A program made the translations under genes and the position numbers. From Phytophthora sp. 'mugwort' (Eukaryota; Oomycota; Peronosporomycetes; Peronosporales; Peronosporaceae), in the NCBI GenBank assembly GCA_033558025.1, contig JAUCEF010000002.1:3100001-3164000 (forward strand): DNA of 64,000 nt, written 5' to 3'. This document shows, one piece after another, positions 63,309-64,000 of this stretch. Every line of letters begins with the position of its first letter. Position 1 is the first letter of the stretch. Below the pieces are notes generated by a model. The model had not been told where the DNA came from, searched no databases, and worked only from the letters and a program-made list of their open reading frames with translations.

Positions 63309-64000
63309 AAGGCTGTGAAATATTGCAGGCAGTTGTGACCACCTAGTGTTTAGTTCCCTCCTTTCTGAGAATTGTCATCACAGACGATGTTGATAAAACG
63401 ATAATTCTTAGCAAGTCGCCAACTTCGACTACCTGTGGCTAAACAACTATCGACCTGCTTATCGGTCAAGGGGCGATTGTCCTAATACACACTCATTTTA
63501 CTTATACGACGGCTACCTTCTCGCTGCGAAGCTATCAGGATTTTACGATATTTTTAGGTACCCATTACAGCCCCTCACGTACACACACTTGACTCGCGGA
63601 CTGCTTGTTGAAATCTATATAACTTTTCTGTATTTACCCAGGGTAACGCTGACAAATCGCCATATCGTGACGGTTCAGACATTCCTACACTTTTCGACAG
63701 TTACATAAATATGCTAAAAGAAGAGGTGTAACATATAAACTGTCCCCTGTCCCTAAACCAACCGACCTCAAATGCTCGCTACGCCCGCTGGTGATAGAAC
63801 CCTAATGCCGCTACGGCGCGCACGCGAAGTCTACGCTTACCAGGAGGCCAATGCTGGGTCCTGGGGTTTGCATCCGCGTGCTGCGTACACGGCATGCAAA
63901 GCACATGCATGCTTGCCTTCTCGCTGGCGTGGCATGACATCCGTCCTCAAATAGGTCCAATCAAAACACCTCGTTCACCTACACACTTAAATTTTGTACA
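63309..64000. other. Right end without a recognised gene
   Basis: Only one short ORF (plus 63772-63954, 60 residues), no motif. AT-rich to about 63760, then more GC-rich. Confidence 0.5.

Noticed and set aside
1..64000. CRISPR arrays, prophage, operons, rRNA or tRNA genes
   Set aside because: No regularly spaced repeats, Shine-Dalgarno-linked gene strings or convincing tRNA B-box/cloverleaf sequences were seen; the content is eukaryotic. Small RNA genes cannot be excluded by eye.

Overview
The window reads as a gene-poor, transposon-rich stretch of an oomycete nuclear genome, most likely Phytophthora or a close relative. The evidence is: short or absent introns with GT..AG ends, a chromovirus family with two RNase H domains, piggyBac, Tc1, pogo-type and MULE/Ulp1 transposases of the kind common in Phytophthora, a Crinkler-type P-loop gene, a MAPEG family, and a mitochondrial alternative oxidase homologue. 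Nothing suggests a bacterial or viral replicon. The assignment rests on protein recognition from memory; no database search was possible.

Layout. 1-0.8 kb: Ty1/copia relic. About 2.2-13.0 kb: Ty3/gypsy chromovirus relic on the minus strand (gag, protease, RT, degenerate RNase H plus a second RNase H, integrase, chromodomain), followed beyond its chromodomain by a broken open reading region in the opposite (plus) sense. 13.1-18.98 kb: a host-gene island with a HAD-like protein gene, two small Cys-rich CxxC paralogues pointing in opposite directions, an alternative-oxidase-like gene between them, and an intact MAPEG gene. 20.6-44.2 kb: a transposon island holding a pogo-type relic, a mariner-like element with terminal inverted repeats, MAPEG remnants, a piggyBac element inserted at TTAA inside a Crinkler-like P-loop gene, a TA-flanked MITE, an RPA1-like fragment, a Tc1 element with 285-bp inverted repeats, another MITE, a second pogo-type relic, and a MULE with an Ulp1-like protease region. 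44.3-52.6 kb: second host island with a MAPEG remnant, an intact MAPEG gene, an F-box (probably FIST) gene and a single-exon 1,480-residue protein with six Myb/SANT-like repeats, the last two ending tail to tail 76 bp apart. 53.8-64 kb: SET-domain pseudogene, MULE SWIM-finger fragment, 5'-truncated Ty3/gypsy relic with chromodomain, opposed gag-like sequence, and an unrecognised degraded coding region invaded by a third MITE.

How things fit together. Genes that look functional sit in two small islands. MAPEG sequences occur on both sides of the 25-44 kb transposon island and all lie on the minus strand, so one MAPEG cluster was probably split by insertions. The most notable observations are the AOX homologue lacking two of the six di-iron ligands, the six-repeat Myb/SANT-like giant, the piggyBac insertion whose removal leaves a continuous reading frame in its target gene, the chromovirus with an inactive first and intact second RNase H plus an opposite-strand ORF, and the CxxC paralogue pair that differs by one intron.
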